23,309 nucleotides of DNA from Priapulus caudatus (GCF_000485595.1 NW_014577342.1:69100-92408); one strand, 5' to 3'; positions 8,236 to 18,944 are shown, numbered from the stretch's first letter. Notes: generated by a model from the sequence alone, not told the origin. Numbers and translations are program-made.

Positions 8236-8312
8236 TGGCGCGGGAAAGGCCACAAAAATTGCCGACCACGAAAATTGCCTGTACGAGCAACGAAAATGGT
8301 GAAGTGTGCTGC

Positions 8313-10841
8313 CAGCTTAAAGGTTACCCTGGTTTGGACAATGCGTCATACTGCCGTGTATAACCCTTAGAAAATGCGTGTGATCAGAGTGACGGTATAT
8401 TGGACGAGACGCCCACGCTGCATAGCAATGATTAGCACAGGCACTCACGTCATCACACTCTTGTTGTTAAAATTTGCATCATCACGCAGTAAAATAGCGC
8501 ACCTAAGCACTGTGATCACATTTCCGTGTGGTTATAGCTGCTAATTGCAAATAAAAACACAAAATTAAACTCGCCTAATTATTTCCGAAATCAGCTTCTC
8601 GAGCGTCTTGTCGTGTCCGCATAGACGGGTCTCCTAGTCGTTTAACGCGTAATCTACATCCGTAACTTTGCCGATTTATTTTCATGTGCGCCTGTCTAGT
8701 GGAAAACCCTACGTGATTGCAGTTCGCGATGGCTAGAACAGATTACACATCAGGGAATAGCGATTTATTTATAGTATTCTATTTGATGTTATGGGCGCTG
8801 GAACATAAAAAAACCAAATAGTGATCCCGGTGCTTAGGCGAGCCGTTGGAAGTCGTGATAATGTAGCGCGGACCGAATACGAAACTAGGAGATCTATAAA
8901 ACCGGCCGCTTACCCGCTGACAGTTGAGAAACGGTTGAGACCTGGTCGTGAATATACACTAATGTTGCTTAGACGACTATCATTATGTAAAGTGTCCTTT
9001 CACATGTTGCAAGTGTGCAAATAAATTATTGGTCTATCGTGCAAATAGAATTTACCTCGAATAAGGAGAGATTAGCTGGTTGTTTATATATACGATATTA
9101 TCTTACCAAGATAAATACCTACATCTTAAACTACTAGTAGGATTTTGCATTTTATTCAAGAATTCATTCGACTAGAATAAATAAATGTGTTCCTATTTCA
9201 TTTGGCAATGTTTCGAGGCATTACGTTGTGTTTTAGCACGTCTAGGGACAGCTGTTAGAATGACGAGTAGTCGTAATCATACTTTCACTCCTATTGTTTC
9301 CTCATAGTTTCCTCCAAGTAGAAACTCCACGATAATGTGAAAACCGTTCATGTGCTAAGATTCTGGTTAGTTTGCGCATCGATAATTCTTCCATCATCTC
9401 GAATATCTAACGCTCGAATTATATTGGATCACAAAATAATAAGTTGTATTTACTTGATCTATTCCAGTAACATTTTCAATTTGTTATTCTTTTACCTAAT
9501 ATCTTTAATTGGAAAATTTATTATAGTCTTCCCCCATCGTAAATTTACATTTACAATTTATGACAACTAATTGATCATTTCGTATATAACAATCTCGTTA
9601 TTTCACAATTTGCTTTGGGGTGTTAGTGCAATTCGATGATCCCGGTAAAAATGTTCTGTAAATAACTACACTAAACCTGTCCTAATTATGCACGATAAAC
9701 CAGCTTTATTGATTAGTCGCAGCATCACAATAGGTAATTATAAGTCAATGGCCATTTTTATCAAGTCTCGGTGATATTAGATTGTTCTGAAGAGGATGGG
9801 TGAGAGAGAGGCGTATACAAACACGGAACAATGTGTATTGTTAGCAAGGCCTCGTCGCTGTCGCTATTTCTCATGAGACTTTGCGGTTGCGCGAGGCAAT
9901 ATCGGTCAGGTGATCGATACGCTACGTAGCCATGAACATGCCACCACTTTTTCTGCTCAGGAAACCACATTCGTGTGTAGTTATCGATGCTTTCACGCAT
10001 CAGCTCGTCAGAAAACGTCAATGATGCCTATATACGGGACCACGGGGTGCTGGTACGGGATAATTGTCCGCGCGCGTGTGTGATGGCAAATATGGCCGCG
10101 AAGAGCAGAGAGTCACCCATCGTATTCAGCTAGCATGTGGCTGAACCATGGACGTTGGCAACGACTAAAGGCAGGTGAAGATGTGGACGGAGCGAGTAAT
10201 GCTGCTGCGGTGAACACCGGATGATAGTTCCCGTCATTATTCGACTCGTTATTGCCATCAGCTTGTTACGCAATCGGCTATTATCCAAGTCTCGGCGGCT
10301 CTGCGTCAACATCTCTTGCTCTGCTTGCGTGCTCCTTCTTCCTGTTGCCATTCATCTGCCTTCGCCTGTCTTTTCTCCGCGCGCGCGGCTCCACGCGAAA
10401 CGAAGTAACGTCTGTCTTGCAATCGATATTCGCCACAGAGGAAAGCTCTGAGTAGGAACATTCGCTGCGCTATGTAATGGTGCTAATTTGATACATACAT
10501 CGCGTCGCGAATTATCGTGTGTCGCTTGCTATTGCCGCTGGTCGTTAAACTTCTTCATGTGGCTAATTGTGGCCTAATTTTCATCCCAGCACACAACGGG
10601 AGAGAGAGTGCACATGCAGCTGGCACGCACCTTCTGACCCTATGCACTTCGTCCTAGGCTCTACGGAAAGATGCGTAGCTTGTTAACCTGAGGTTATTTG
10701 TCAGAATTCGAGAATTAGTAGTAAGGTTAGTTTGTAGACTCGACTTTTTGCTCTAGCCCATTGACAAAAAATTGCAACTTTTGCATGCAAATGTAACCCT
10801 TTGTTATTACTCTCCGCGAACGCAGGCCTGCGATACATTTC
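8313..10841. other. 2.5-kb unique sequence without recognisable genes
   Basis: This is complex sequence, mostly AT-rich, with a CpG-rich patch near 10370-10450. Minus-strand open frames at 9761-10021 (begins with TTG, not ATG) and 10130-10351 (73 codons from ATG, hydrophilic and helix-like in its first half) are the most protein-like, but neither has a recognisable domain or a convincing exon structure. No tandem repeats or transposon ends were found. Confidence 0.45.
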
Positions 10842-10849
10842 TGTGTGTG

Positions 10850-10881
<32 letters not shown>

Positions 10882-10902
10882 TGCGTGTGTGTGTGTGTGT
10901 GT
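10842..10902 (+). repeat. (GT)n-(GTGC)n compound microsatellite ending at the gap
   Basis: A pure GT run passes into about six GTGC units (10861-10886) and back into GT, stopping exactly at the N run. The tract was probably truncated by the assembly. Confidence 0.95.
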
Positions 10903-10912
10903 NNNNNNNNNN
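10903..10912. other. Assembly gap (10 N)
   Basis: Ten undetermined bases sit between a GT microsatellite and an ATCC satellite. A round number of N flanked by two different simple repeats indicates a scaffold gap of unknown true size. Open frames crossing it are not meaningful. Confidence 0.97.
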
Positions 10913-10925
10913 TCGGGCAATCAAT

Positions 10926-10948
10926 CAATTCCATCCTTCCATCCATCC

Positions 10949-10994
<46 letters not shown>

Positions 10995-12804
10995 TCAATC
11001 GCAATCCATTCCATCCTTCCTTTCCATCATCCACCATCCATCCATCCATCCATCCTCATCCATCCATCCATCCATCCATCCCATCCATCCATCCATCCAT
11101 TCATCCATCCCATCCATCCATCCATCCATCCATCCATCCATCCATCCCATCATCCATCCATTCCATCAAAAATCAATCAATTTCAAATCAATCAATCAAT
11201 CAATCAATCAAATCTCCATCCATCCATCCATCCATCCATCCTCCATCCATCCATCCATTCCATCCATCCATTCCATTCCATCCATCCATCATCCTATCTA
11301 ATTCACTACCATCCATCCATCATCCATCCATTCCATCCCATCACATCCATCCACTCCATCCATCATCCATCCATCCATCCATAAAAACACCATCCATCCA
11401 TCCATCAATCCATCCATCCAATCCATCCATCCATCCATCACATCCATCCATCCATCATCCACTTCCATCCATCCATCCATCCATCCATCCATCCAATCAT
11501 CCATCCAGTCCATCCATTCCATCATACCAATCCACTCCATACATCCATCCATACATCCATCCATCCATTCCATCCATCCAATCCATCCATCCATCCATCA
11601 TCCAATCCATCCATCCATTCCATCCATTATCCACTCCATTTTATCCACTCCATCCATCCATCCATCCATCCATCCATCCATCCAATCCATCCATCCATCC
11701 ATACCATCCATCCATCCATCCAATCCATCCTTACCATCCATCCATCCATTCCATCCATCCATCCATCCATTCCATCTATCCCATCCATCCATCCATTCCA
11801 TCCATCCATCCATCCACCATCATCCATCCATCACATCCATCCATCCATCCACTCCATCCATCCATCCATCCATCCATCCATCATCCATCCATCCATCCAT
11901 CCATCCACCATCCCATACCATCCATCCACACCAACATCCATCCATCCATCCATCCATCCATCCATCCACCATTCCATCCACATCCGATCCATCCATCCAT
12001 CCATCCATCCATCCATTCCATCCATCCATCCATCCATCCATCACATCCATCCATCCATCCATCATCCATCCATCCATCCATCCATCCATCCATTCCCCTC
12101 ATCCACCATCACATCACATCCATCATCCACATCCATCGCATCCATCCAAGCCATCCATCATCCCATCACATTTTCCATCCATCACGCAATCCATCCATCC
12201 ATTCCATCCAGTCTATCATCCATCCAATCCATCCAATCATTCCATCCAATCCATCCATCCATCCATCCATCCATCCATCCATCCATCCATCCATCCAATC
12301 CATCCATTCCATTCCATCCATCCATCCCATCATCCATCATCATCCATCTGCATCCATCCATTCCATCCCCCCATCCATCCACCTCAACATCGCACCGATC
12401 CATCCTCCATCCAATCCATCCATCCATCATCCATCCCATCCATCACATCCTCATCCATCCATCCATTCCTCATCCATCCATCCATCCATCCTCTCCAATC
12501 CATCCATCCATCCATTCCATCATGCCATCCATCATCCATCCATCCATCCATCCAGTCCATCCCATCCTCATTCCACACAATCCGCCATCCATCCATCCTT
12601 CAGTCCATCCATCCATTCATTCCATCCATCCATCCATCCTCATCCATCCATCCATCCATCTATCCATTTTATCCATCGTATCCATTCTATCCATCCTATC
12701 CATCTATCATCCATCCATCCATCATTTATTCCATCCATCCATCCATCCATCCTATCCATCCAATCCATTTCCATCCTCCATATCCATCCATCCATCCATC
12801 CATC
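10926..12804. repeat. 1.9-kb (ATCC)n tetranucleotide satellite
   Basis: The array consists of ATCC units interrupted by ATTCC pentamers and ATC trinucleotides. There are two sub-blocks of (AATC)n, at about 10945-11000 and 11172-11210. The + strand has almost no G over nearly 2 kb. A 4-bp unit translates identically in every frame (Ile-His-Pro-Ser on +, Gly-Trp-Met-Asp on -) and contains no stop, which explains the 776-codon + frame and the Trp/Met/Asp-rich minus frames; none is a gene. The irregular unit lengths show that it is old or mutating by slippage. Confidence 0.97.
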
Positions 12805-13070
12805 AGGTCCTTACGCATTTATCCATATCCTCTATCCATCTATCACATACTATCACCCACCACCCGCACCACCCACTTACGCAAGCACGCTAATATACAC
12901 GAGCGCAGACGCACAGCGGTACGTATACACATCTCGCCACGTACTCACGCACGCCACTCTACTCACGCACGCAGCACTGCTACCACACCGCATCACGCAC
13001 ACACCACCACACACACACACACACACATACACACAAACCACACACACCACACACACCATCACTGTGCGTC
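12805..13070. repeat. CA-rich low-complexity sequence
   Basis: Imperfect CACC, CACGC and CACA words with a short pure (CA)n run near 13005-13026. It forms the right shoulder of the ATCC satellite before unique DNA resumes. Confidence 0.8.
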
Positions 13071-13504
13071 GATTTCCAAAACTCATTTCCAGAGTAGGTT
13101 AAATAATCAGTAACCACCGCCTTGCTTGCGCCGTATCGTCGATGTCTATATACTTCGCTCGCACCTTCTAAATGTGTGTCATTCAAACTTCATTTTGTCA
13201 TTTCACTTGGCGTATTTCAAAATTCATTCCAAATGTACTGCGCTTGATTGAAAGCGAATCAATTCTGAATCTCTGTTGCGATTGCGAGGAAGCCCGCAGC
13301 GTCAGAATCCGTGCATCACACCTCTGGTCTGTTTGGCCGTCTGTAAATTTCGTGTTGCCAAGCAGTAACCATGCACGCAGACGGTTTAGAGTATCCCTTT
13401 AAAATAGGGCATGGCGATCTCACGGCACACGGTTATCACATGTAATTATACTAGGTTGACAATAACATTGTGCACAAAGTATATCGCATTCAATCGTATA
13501 AATT
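13071..13504. other. Unique sequence
   Basis: No gene, repeat or element ends were identified here. A 76-codon + frame at 13172-13402 shows no known features. Confidence 0.4.
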
Positions 13505-13558
13505 AATCGTAATCGTAATCGTAATCGTAATCGTAATCGTAATCGTAATCGTAATCGT
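13505..13558. repeat. (AATCGT)9 hexanucleotide microsatellite
   Basis: Nine perfect copies of AATCGT stand in AT-rich DNA, each carrying one CpG. The sequence on either side (ATAAATTAATCGT and ATAAATAATTGT) is similar, so the array may have grown from a local duplication. Confidence 0.97.
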
Positions 13559-14732
13559 ATAAATAATTGTATAAACTCCATATGAAATACGCATATTTAG
13601 GGTTTACATATGTTTCTGCCGGTGCTGGCCTCTACAATGCCGGTGATGCAGTGCTTTGGGTCTTTCGAGAGTCTCTTACTAGAGACGTACTGTTTGAAAG
13701 CACACGTATTATATAGTATATGTTGTAATTCTGGCTGGCGCACATATACCGGGCACATGTATAAAGGGCAGATGTGATTATGAACGAATGCGTGCACAAG
13801 AAAGCGAGCACTTGTGGATGAATCAGTCTGCACTCCCGTGCATAATTAATATTATCAAGATTATTGGCTGCTCTTATTAAAAGGGCACTTAAACTGTAAT
13901 TACATGTACGTAACCTAGTTTGGTTTTATAACGATGACCGCGTATAATGTGCATTACCGTCGTGTGTAGAGGTGTCCTTATGTCAGCATTCACCTTAATG
14001 TATGTGCAAATTGCATCTTGCCAAGTAAGGGCATGCAGTAATAACGGTCATCTAAAGAAAGAGACGCTAGTGTGTTTGCGTGTAATGAAGTTTCCCTTTA
14101 AATGCAGAGCGCACGTTTCCATTAGTGGCACGTTTTACTCATCGCTGCTATTTATGCATTCTAATGTCCATATGATGTTTTTGTAAATCTCACAGCAAAC
14201 AGAAATTGGCAGCTGCACTACTTAATGCCACCCAATTAAATTAACTTAATTCTTACAAATTTAAACAAATTTAAAAAAGTTTTAGCCAATTTTTAAAATC
14301 GATTAAGTTTCGATAACGTTTTAATTACATTTAAAAATGCATAGATATGTCGTGCTATTTATTCTCGTTCTTAGTATAACGAGTGCAGTTATAAACGTTA
14401 ATACCAATGCAAGAGAGTGGCTCGGTTGATTTCCGTCCCTGCATCTGTTCATGTAATGACTGCACTAATAAGAAACCCCACAACTAGCACGTATACATAC
14501 TCGTACATGCGCCTGAGTTTACGTATTGTTTTTCAGAGAAATGCCACGCCTCATGTACTTGTGGGCAAACATACGATAAAACCTGAGCCACATAGCCTAG
14601 AAATGACGGTATACTAGGTAAATTTCAGGAAAGAGCTAGGGAATCATGAAGGCGCACCTTCTATGTATGAAACCTATCGCAGGAATGTGAGTGGATATTT
14701 ATCAGAGTTTTTACGGAAGATGCTTCCTGGTT
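13559..14732. other. AT-rich unique sequence
   Basis: About 1.2 kb without tandem repeats or credible coding frames. The stretch 14225-14345 is very AT-rich, with several AAATTTAAA-like words. Nothing else is definable. Confidence 0.4.
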
Positions 14733-14810
14733 AGCTGAGTCAGCATGCGGGGAATCAATATTCAGGATCGCCCCGACCCTGCAGCTCCTGCAGATTACAG
14801 CTGACTCAGG
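14733..14810. promoter_or_regulatory. Inverted pair of Maf/AP-1-like sites
   Basis: AGCTGAGTCAGCA at 14733-14745 matches 12 of 13 positions of the T-MARE consensus bound by Maf and Nrf family bZIP factors. The inverted partner CAGCTGACTCAGG at 14798-14810 keeps the AP-1 core TGACTCA. CGGGG/CCCCG forms a second, inner inverted repeat. The arrangement could be a small enhancer or simply the ends of a tiny decayed inverted-repeat element. Confidence 0.35.
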
Positions 14811-14929
14811 TACGTGCTTATTACCTAGTGATATGTAAGATAATCAGGCAGCAGGAAAATTGTTACAGTCTCGGTCAGTTAACCACATTAATAGTTTCAT
14901 TTATTTACTGATCGCTTTATCGAGCTAAA

Positions 14930-15112
14930 TATTTTTCTTAACTTGTTTCTTTTACCCTTTACCTTGCTTTCTTTCCATCATTCTATATTTTATTTTTCTC
15001 TATTTTTTTATTCATTTATTTGTTTATCGCGCTATGTATTTTTTTTTCTTATTAAGTTTATTTGTTTGCTTGTTTAATTAATTCTAATTTTAATTTTATT
15101 TATTTATTTATC
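14930..15112. repeat. T-rich tract with ATTT repeats
   Basis: About 180 bases of T-rich sequence with degenerate TTTA/ATTT and TTTC words. It could be the reverse complement of a retroelement A-rich tail or plain low-complexity DNA. No element body is recognisable beside it. Confidence 0.7.
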
Positions 15113-15197
15113 GCCTATTGTGCCGATCATCTGCACCATCCGCTGTCTCTTGGCTTTTCACATTCTACACATCCCTCGACAGGTTGGTTTGCCAACT

Positions 15198-15470
15198 TGC
15201 CGTAGCCTGGGGGGGGACAAGGGGGGCAGCTGCCCCTTAGATTTTGGAGCAAAAAAAAATAAAAAATTGTTCTACTAAAAGAGAATTGTCGTAGTCAGAA
15301 TGAAGGCTGTACATGTACTAAAAAGTGCCTCAAATACCATCTTATGCGATTTACATTTTCAAAATTTTCGGTGGGAGGACCCCCAGACCCCCCACCTGTT
15401 TCTCACCCCACCTTTAAATCCTGGATCCGCCACTGCCCACTCCCTAGGAATTTGCTCAGCTTACGGCCCT
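15198..15470 (+). mobile_element. Dispersed repeat, copy 2
   Basis: This is homologous over its whole length to 6947-7225 and in the same orientation. Shared stretches include the G-rich start (GGGGACAAGGGGGGCAG), the GAATTGTCGTAGTCAGAATG core, and the right part with CCTGGATCCGCCACTGCCC, ending TTACGGCCCT. The left tip has decayed (TTGCCGTAGCC instead of AGGGCCGTAGC). The differences are scattered substitutions and small indels, as expected for an old multicopy family. Confidence 0.82.
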
Positions 15471-16656
15471 TCAAGTAAGACTGCATCACGTCTTCGTGGG
15501 GTCTACGGATATGTATGACCAGGGAGCGTACATCCTATACGCGATTGCCTGCTCGTTGATGAATTGAATGATCACGAATGGCCGTGTAATGCGCTAGCGA
15601 CGTGCCGGGGATGAGTGACCGGCCTGATGTGTGTGTGCGTGGATTTATGTTACGGTTCTAATTGGAGCGATTTTGCACGGATGTGCATTCATCGGATCGA
15701 ATTGCATCTGCGGCATGAAAGTCGCAAGTTCGTATATAGCAGCATCTAATATACGTGTTCGCTAGACGTGATGCGGCCATGATGCCGAGGCTCGCCAATG
15801 ATTGACACTTTGTGTCTTCCAATCACAGCCTACGCCGCACCTCTCTATAATATAATATAAGGTGGGGACCCGTCACAGTACCAAATCGCCGATCTCAGGA
15901 ACTAGGGCATTCTGCTAGGCTGGAACGGTTTCCTACGATAGAGTTTGGCACAAAAACGAAAATAGCACGCCGTTTAGCGCACTGCGCTACGTCCTTGTGT
16001 TGCATTTTCGCATCTCCGTAATCGGAATAAGCCCCGCCTTCTTCGTTGATGGGCATGAATGGGGGTCAACGACGTGACCTGTTACTGCGTGTAGGTGTTT
16101 CGCGAGACTGTTTGCTTTTCGTAAATAATAAAAGACCCGGCCGATGCATTTCGCACCGAAGTGGAAAAATTAGGCATTTTTACCCGCTTTCGGAAGTGAA
16201 CGAGTGCGTCATTTATTGAACATTGAAGTTTTTCTTAAAATTAAATAATTCCGAAAATCCCTAACCGCGCTACTCGATTGTTTTAGCCAAAGAACGTAGC
16301 TGTGTTTGTGCCGTCTTGCCCGCGCGCTTTATGCTTGGCTTAGCGGGCCTCGAAATGGATATCGGAGGCAGGCACCTCGCAACCCGCGTGTTTGTTTACA
16401 TATATTATAGCTTTGAGACGTACTGTGTTCGGGATTTCTGAGATGATAACCTCGTAATTTCTCACATTTCTTAAGGTGCATGGAACATTTTACCAATTTA
16501 GTGGTGTCAGTTAGTCACGGATATGTCACAGTAGGTAGGCATACTAACCGTATATGTTTCACATACGTTCACTTATTTTGCACACAGGCGGTCGATCATT
16601 GTGCCAAATTGTGTGAAGATTTATTTTTATTGAGACGTTCCAAGCCGCCTGTGGTA
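15471..16656. other. Unique sequence
   Basis: About 1.2 kb with no tandem repeat and no coding frame worth calling. There is a short TATAATATAATATAA patch near 15847-15862. Nothing else could be supported. Confidence 0.4.
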
Positions 16657-16739
16657 CAAGGATAGAGAGCATGGCGAGATTGAGAACTATGTAGCGTAAC
16701 ACATCGGTTTTGCTATCACAACCATGCTCTCTATCCTTG
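16657..16739. repeat. Inverted repeat with perfect 18-bp arms
   Basis: CAAGGATAGAGAGCATGG at 16657-16674 is exactly complementary to CCATGCTCTCTATCCTTG at 16722-16739, with 47 nt between. Complementarity stops abruptly at both ends of the arms. Its size and shape suit a very small MITE, but no target duplication is evident. Confidence 0.85.
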
Positions 16740-17078
16740 AGCCCTTTCATCAGTCTTGTACGTCAATGCACGTGCGCCAAGAGCCATAAACTCAACACAA
16801 TTTCATCTCTGTTATTGTTTACGCTTGAATGCGTGATTGATCAGGGAGGGGTGCATGTAAGAGGGAGACATTTGCTTTGGGGTTCCGAAAAACACAATTC
16901 CACTTGACAATTTCATGGACCATTTCAATTGGAAGCTCTGCATAATGGACCCCCAACAAGCCCTTTGACTGACTAGTCAAGAAATTCAAAAGGTCTGTAT
17001 ATTGCTCTTAATTAGCCGCCGATAGTTCTTATTTAGAACAAAGTCTTCATTGTTATCTTCTAAAACTACAGACCATCC

Positions 17079-17141
17079 GCTGACCGCTGTGGAGACGTGC
17101 GCCGGGCCTCGAATTTGGCGCACGTCTCCACTGCGGACAGC
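17079..17141. repeat. 63-nt GC-rich hairpin
   Basis: GTGGAGACGTGCGCC at 17089-17103 pairs perfectly with GGCGCACGTCTCCAC at 17117-17131 around a 13-nt loop. The stem extends outward with 8 of 10 pairs (GCTGACCGCT against TGCGGACAGC). The total stem is about 25 bp. The dimensions are close to a short pre-miRNA or a minimal MITE; the perfect, GC-rich stem favours a foldback remnant. Confidence 0.85.
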
Positions 17142-17344
17142 GCTTCATACTTGAATATCCCCGCGGTCGCGTGCGCATATTATCCCGCGGAACTGCGCGT
17201 CTCATCCGCGCGCAGCGCTCGGGATCAACAGCAAAGCTGTGCCACGTAATCTTGTATCATGTCTCTCTGGTTGCTGTAACATTCGTGTGGTAGTGGCATG
17301 GCTGAATAACAGTGATTGTAATACGTGCCCATGGCTTCATATTT
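17142..17344. other. CpG-rich patch and unique spacer
   Basis: The interval 17150-17225 is rich in CCGCGG, CGCG and GCGC words, a small CpG cluster directly next to the hairpin. The rest is unremarkable unique sequence. Confidence 0.4.
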
Positions 17345-17935
17345 GATAAGAGTGGGGGAGATATGTGAAATAATTGTGGGTTTTGTGGTAAACGCACCAA
17401 AATTGATGTATATGATGTTAATTTTCAGTGATGGCCTCAGTGCAATTCAAAAATATGTATGAATTGTCCTATCGTCGTTAGTATTTAACAGAAAAAACAC
17501 AATTATAGTGTATTTTTATATGTTTTCCGACAATCGGAAGCCAATGACGTCATTGATTTATTGAAAATGCATACATTTGAAGGTATGACATAGGTTAATA
17601 CTAAACTCCAAGATGACCGCCATGCGATTCTATTAGTATAGCTATTAATTTGATTCTATCTTCGTGAGTATTTAGCAGAAGCACATGAATAAAGTGTCTT
17701 TTTATAGTCACGACTCACGAAGATAGGATAATTATTGGATATTTTGAATCGCACGGCGGCCATCTCGGATTGTTACGGCCGTCACGGAAAAATTCAGCTT
17801 GGCACTATATCTGAAATCACTTAGTACCCCATTAACGTCATATACAGCAATTTTGGTGCTTTTACCACAAAACTCACAATTCTTCTTGTTATTTACACAT
17901 ATCTGCTCCACTATAACTCGCGGCGTTGGAAACAA
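17345..17935. mobile_element. 590-bp foldback element with long imperfect arms
   Basis: The left arm (17345-17487) is the imperfect reverse complement of the right arm (17713-17935). In the best block, 17373-17422 against 17831-17880, 46 of 50 bases match. The outer tips also match (AGTGGGGGAGATATGTG against AGTGGAGCAGATATGTG). The centre holds further symmetry: AGATGACCGCCATGCGATTC (17611-17630) against 17746-17765 with two mismatches, and a perfect 14-bp pair, CTATCTTCGTGAGT (17656-17669) and its complement (17713-17726). The 17468-17520 segment recurs as a direct repeat at 17655-17706. No coding sequence; target duplications not found. Confidence 0.78.
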
Positions 17936-18865
17936 AGTTATGGGTTAACAATTGTTTTAATACTGAAACCGTATAATAACGGCAATGATAATTGTATGTA
18001 TTCCATACTACGCCCAAAGATAAGTATGAACGGCAAACTATCTGGGAGGAAATTGCTTTTCATACTCTAGAGGTCTTATATTTCATTATTAATGTCGAGT
18101 AATGTCAGGTTTGACGAGGGTAGACGGAAATACCGTGATACAGTTTAACGATGACGCTGCGATTTCGTTGCACGGTGCACAGCGTGAGATGTTTGTAGCC
18201 ACATGCAGCTGCGAACTGGCGGTTAATGTGATTCCACACCTTATAATGCAGATGCTCATGCTGACAATTCATTATTCGGCTGTTTTGCCTTCCCAATTTC
18301 TCACGACATATATGATTTCAATATTCCAACCTGGGGTCACGCCTACACCAGTGTATTGCGCGCGTGCGTGTGTGCGAGCGTGCCGATTTTTTGTAAACGT
18401 CGTGCCTGTGATAACGGACAGACGCCTGTGAGAGCTTCTATATAGTGAGAGTTTAGGTATGAAGTTCACTGAATTTCTGTAGGATGGCTGCTAAGGTGCT
18501 TGCATGCACGCAGGTATATCTGCTCAGGTATATAGTGTCATCTGCGCTGTATATATTATATATTCACATCGTGATGTCTACAGGCAAAGCTAAATTACTA
18601 TTGGGAACTACGATGCTTTAGACGCATCCCAAACTTATACACTGAAAAAGGTTCGACTGCATAATAGCCGTTCTGGGCTACCCCATACCCACTAGCAGCT
18701 ATATGCTTACCATAAATAAGGCCGCGCCCTATGTGTTTCGTCATTTTTTACTCGTAAATTTCCTGTTTATCATAAGCCCTCCTCTCCATCAGCATTAGTT
18801 AGTATGTTATGTAGGCTATTCCACTTGGGTGCATGATGTACCCCGCGTAGTTAGCAAATATATTA
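17936..18865. other. Unique sequence
   Basis: A 109-codon ATG-started frame at 18102-18431 is the longest here, but its composition looks random and no domain is recognisable. A short GTGC-rich patch occurs at 18358-18382. No other features were seen. Confidence 0.4.
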
Positions 18866-18944
18866 AGGGGTGGACACACTGGCCGCCGACCGGCTGAGCC
18901 GGCCGGCTCGACCGCATGAAAAATCGGCTAGTGTGTCCACCCCT
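18866..18944. mobile_element. 79-bp Harbinger-like MITE with TTA target duplications
   Basis: The element starts AGGGGTGGACACACTGGCCG and ends with its complement (CGGCTAGTGTGTCCACCCCT), giving 20-bp terminal inverted repeats with one mismatch. It is flanked by TTA at 18863-18865 and 18945-18947. A 3-bp TWA duplication with G-rich tips is the signature of the PIF/Harbinger superfamily. The interior is a GC-rich palindromic core built from CCGGCTGAGCCGG and AGCCGGCCGGCT words, so the whole element can fold into one hairpin. Confidence 0.88.

Larger units (their letters stand above)
7594..8312. mobile_element. 719-bp non-autonomous DNA transposon with perfect 50-bp terminal inverted repeats
   Basis: Positions 7594-7643 (starting GCAGCACACTTCACCATTTT) are the exact reverse complement of 8263-8312 (ending AAAATGGTGAAGTGTGCTGC), with no mismatch over 50 bases. 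The interior is full of sub-terminal motifs in both orientations: CCACGAAAATTG, TTTTCGTGG, GTGGTGGC. It also has an internal copy of the tip, TGGTGAAGTGTGC, at 7775-7787 and an 18-bp palindrome centred on ACCGGT at 7723-7740. It encodes no transposase. No clean target-site duplication is visible; the nearest candidates are CTAAAG (left) and CTTAAAG (right), a few bases outside. A pogo-like MITE is nested inside at 7874-7967. The superfamily is not assigned. Confidence 0.85.

Noticed and set aside
9761-10021. 86-codon minus frame with protein-like composition
   Set aside because: It opens with TTG rather than ATG, shows no recognisable domain, and I could not identify supporting splice sites. 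It could still be an exon, but the evidence is too weak to call.
10130-10351. 73-codon minus frame, hydrophilic and helix-like at first
   Set aside because: It has an ATG but no recognisable domain, and its second half looks random. A SNARE-like resemblance was considered and dropped because the residue order does not fit.
11298-12596. Minus-strand Trp-Met-Asp-Gly frames
   Set aside because: They are the complement of the ATCC satellite.
10772-13102. 776-codon + frame rich in His-Pro-Ser-Ile
   Set aside because: It reads the ATCC satellite, crosses the N gap, and any frame of that repeat is open.
13505-13558. Telomere-like repeat
   Set aside because: The unit AATCGT (complement ACGATT) is not a TTAGGG-type sequence and lacks G clusters.
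18102-18431. 109-codon + frame
   Set aside because: Its composition looks random, its end runs into a GTGC-rich patch, and no domain is recognisable.
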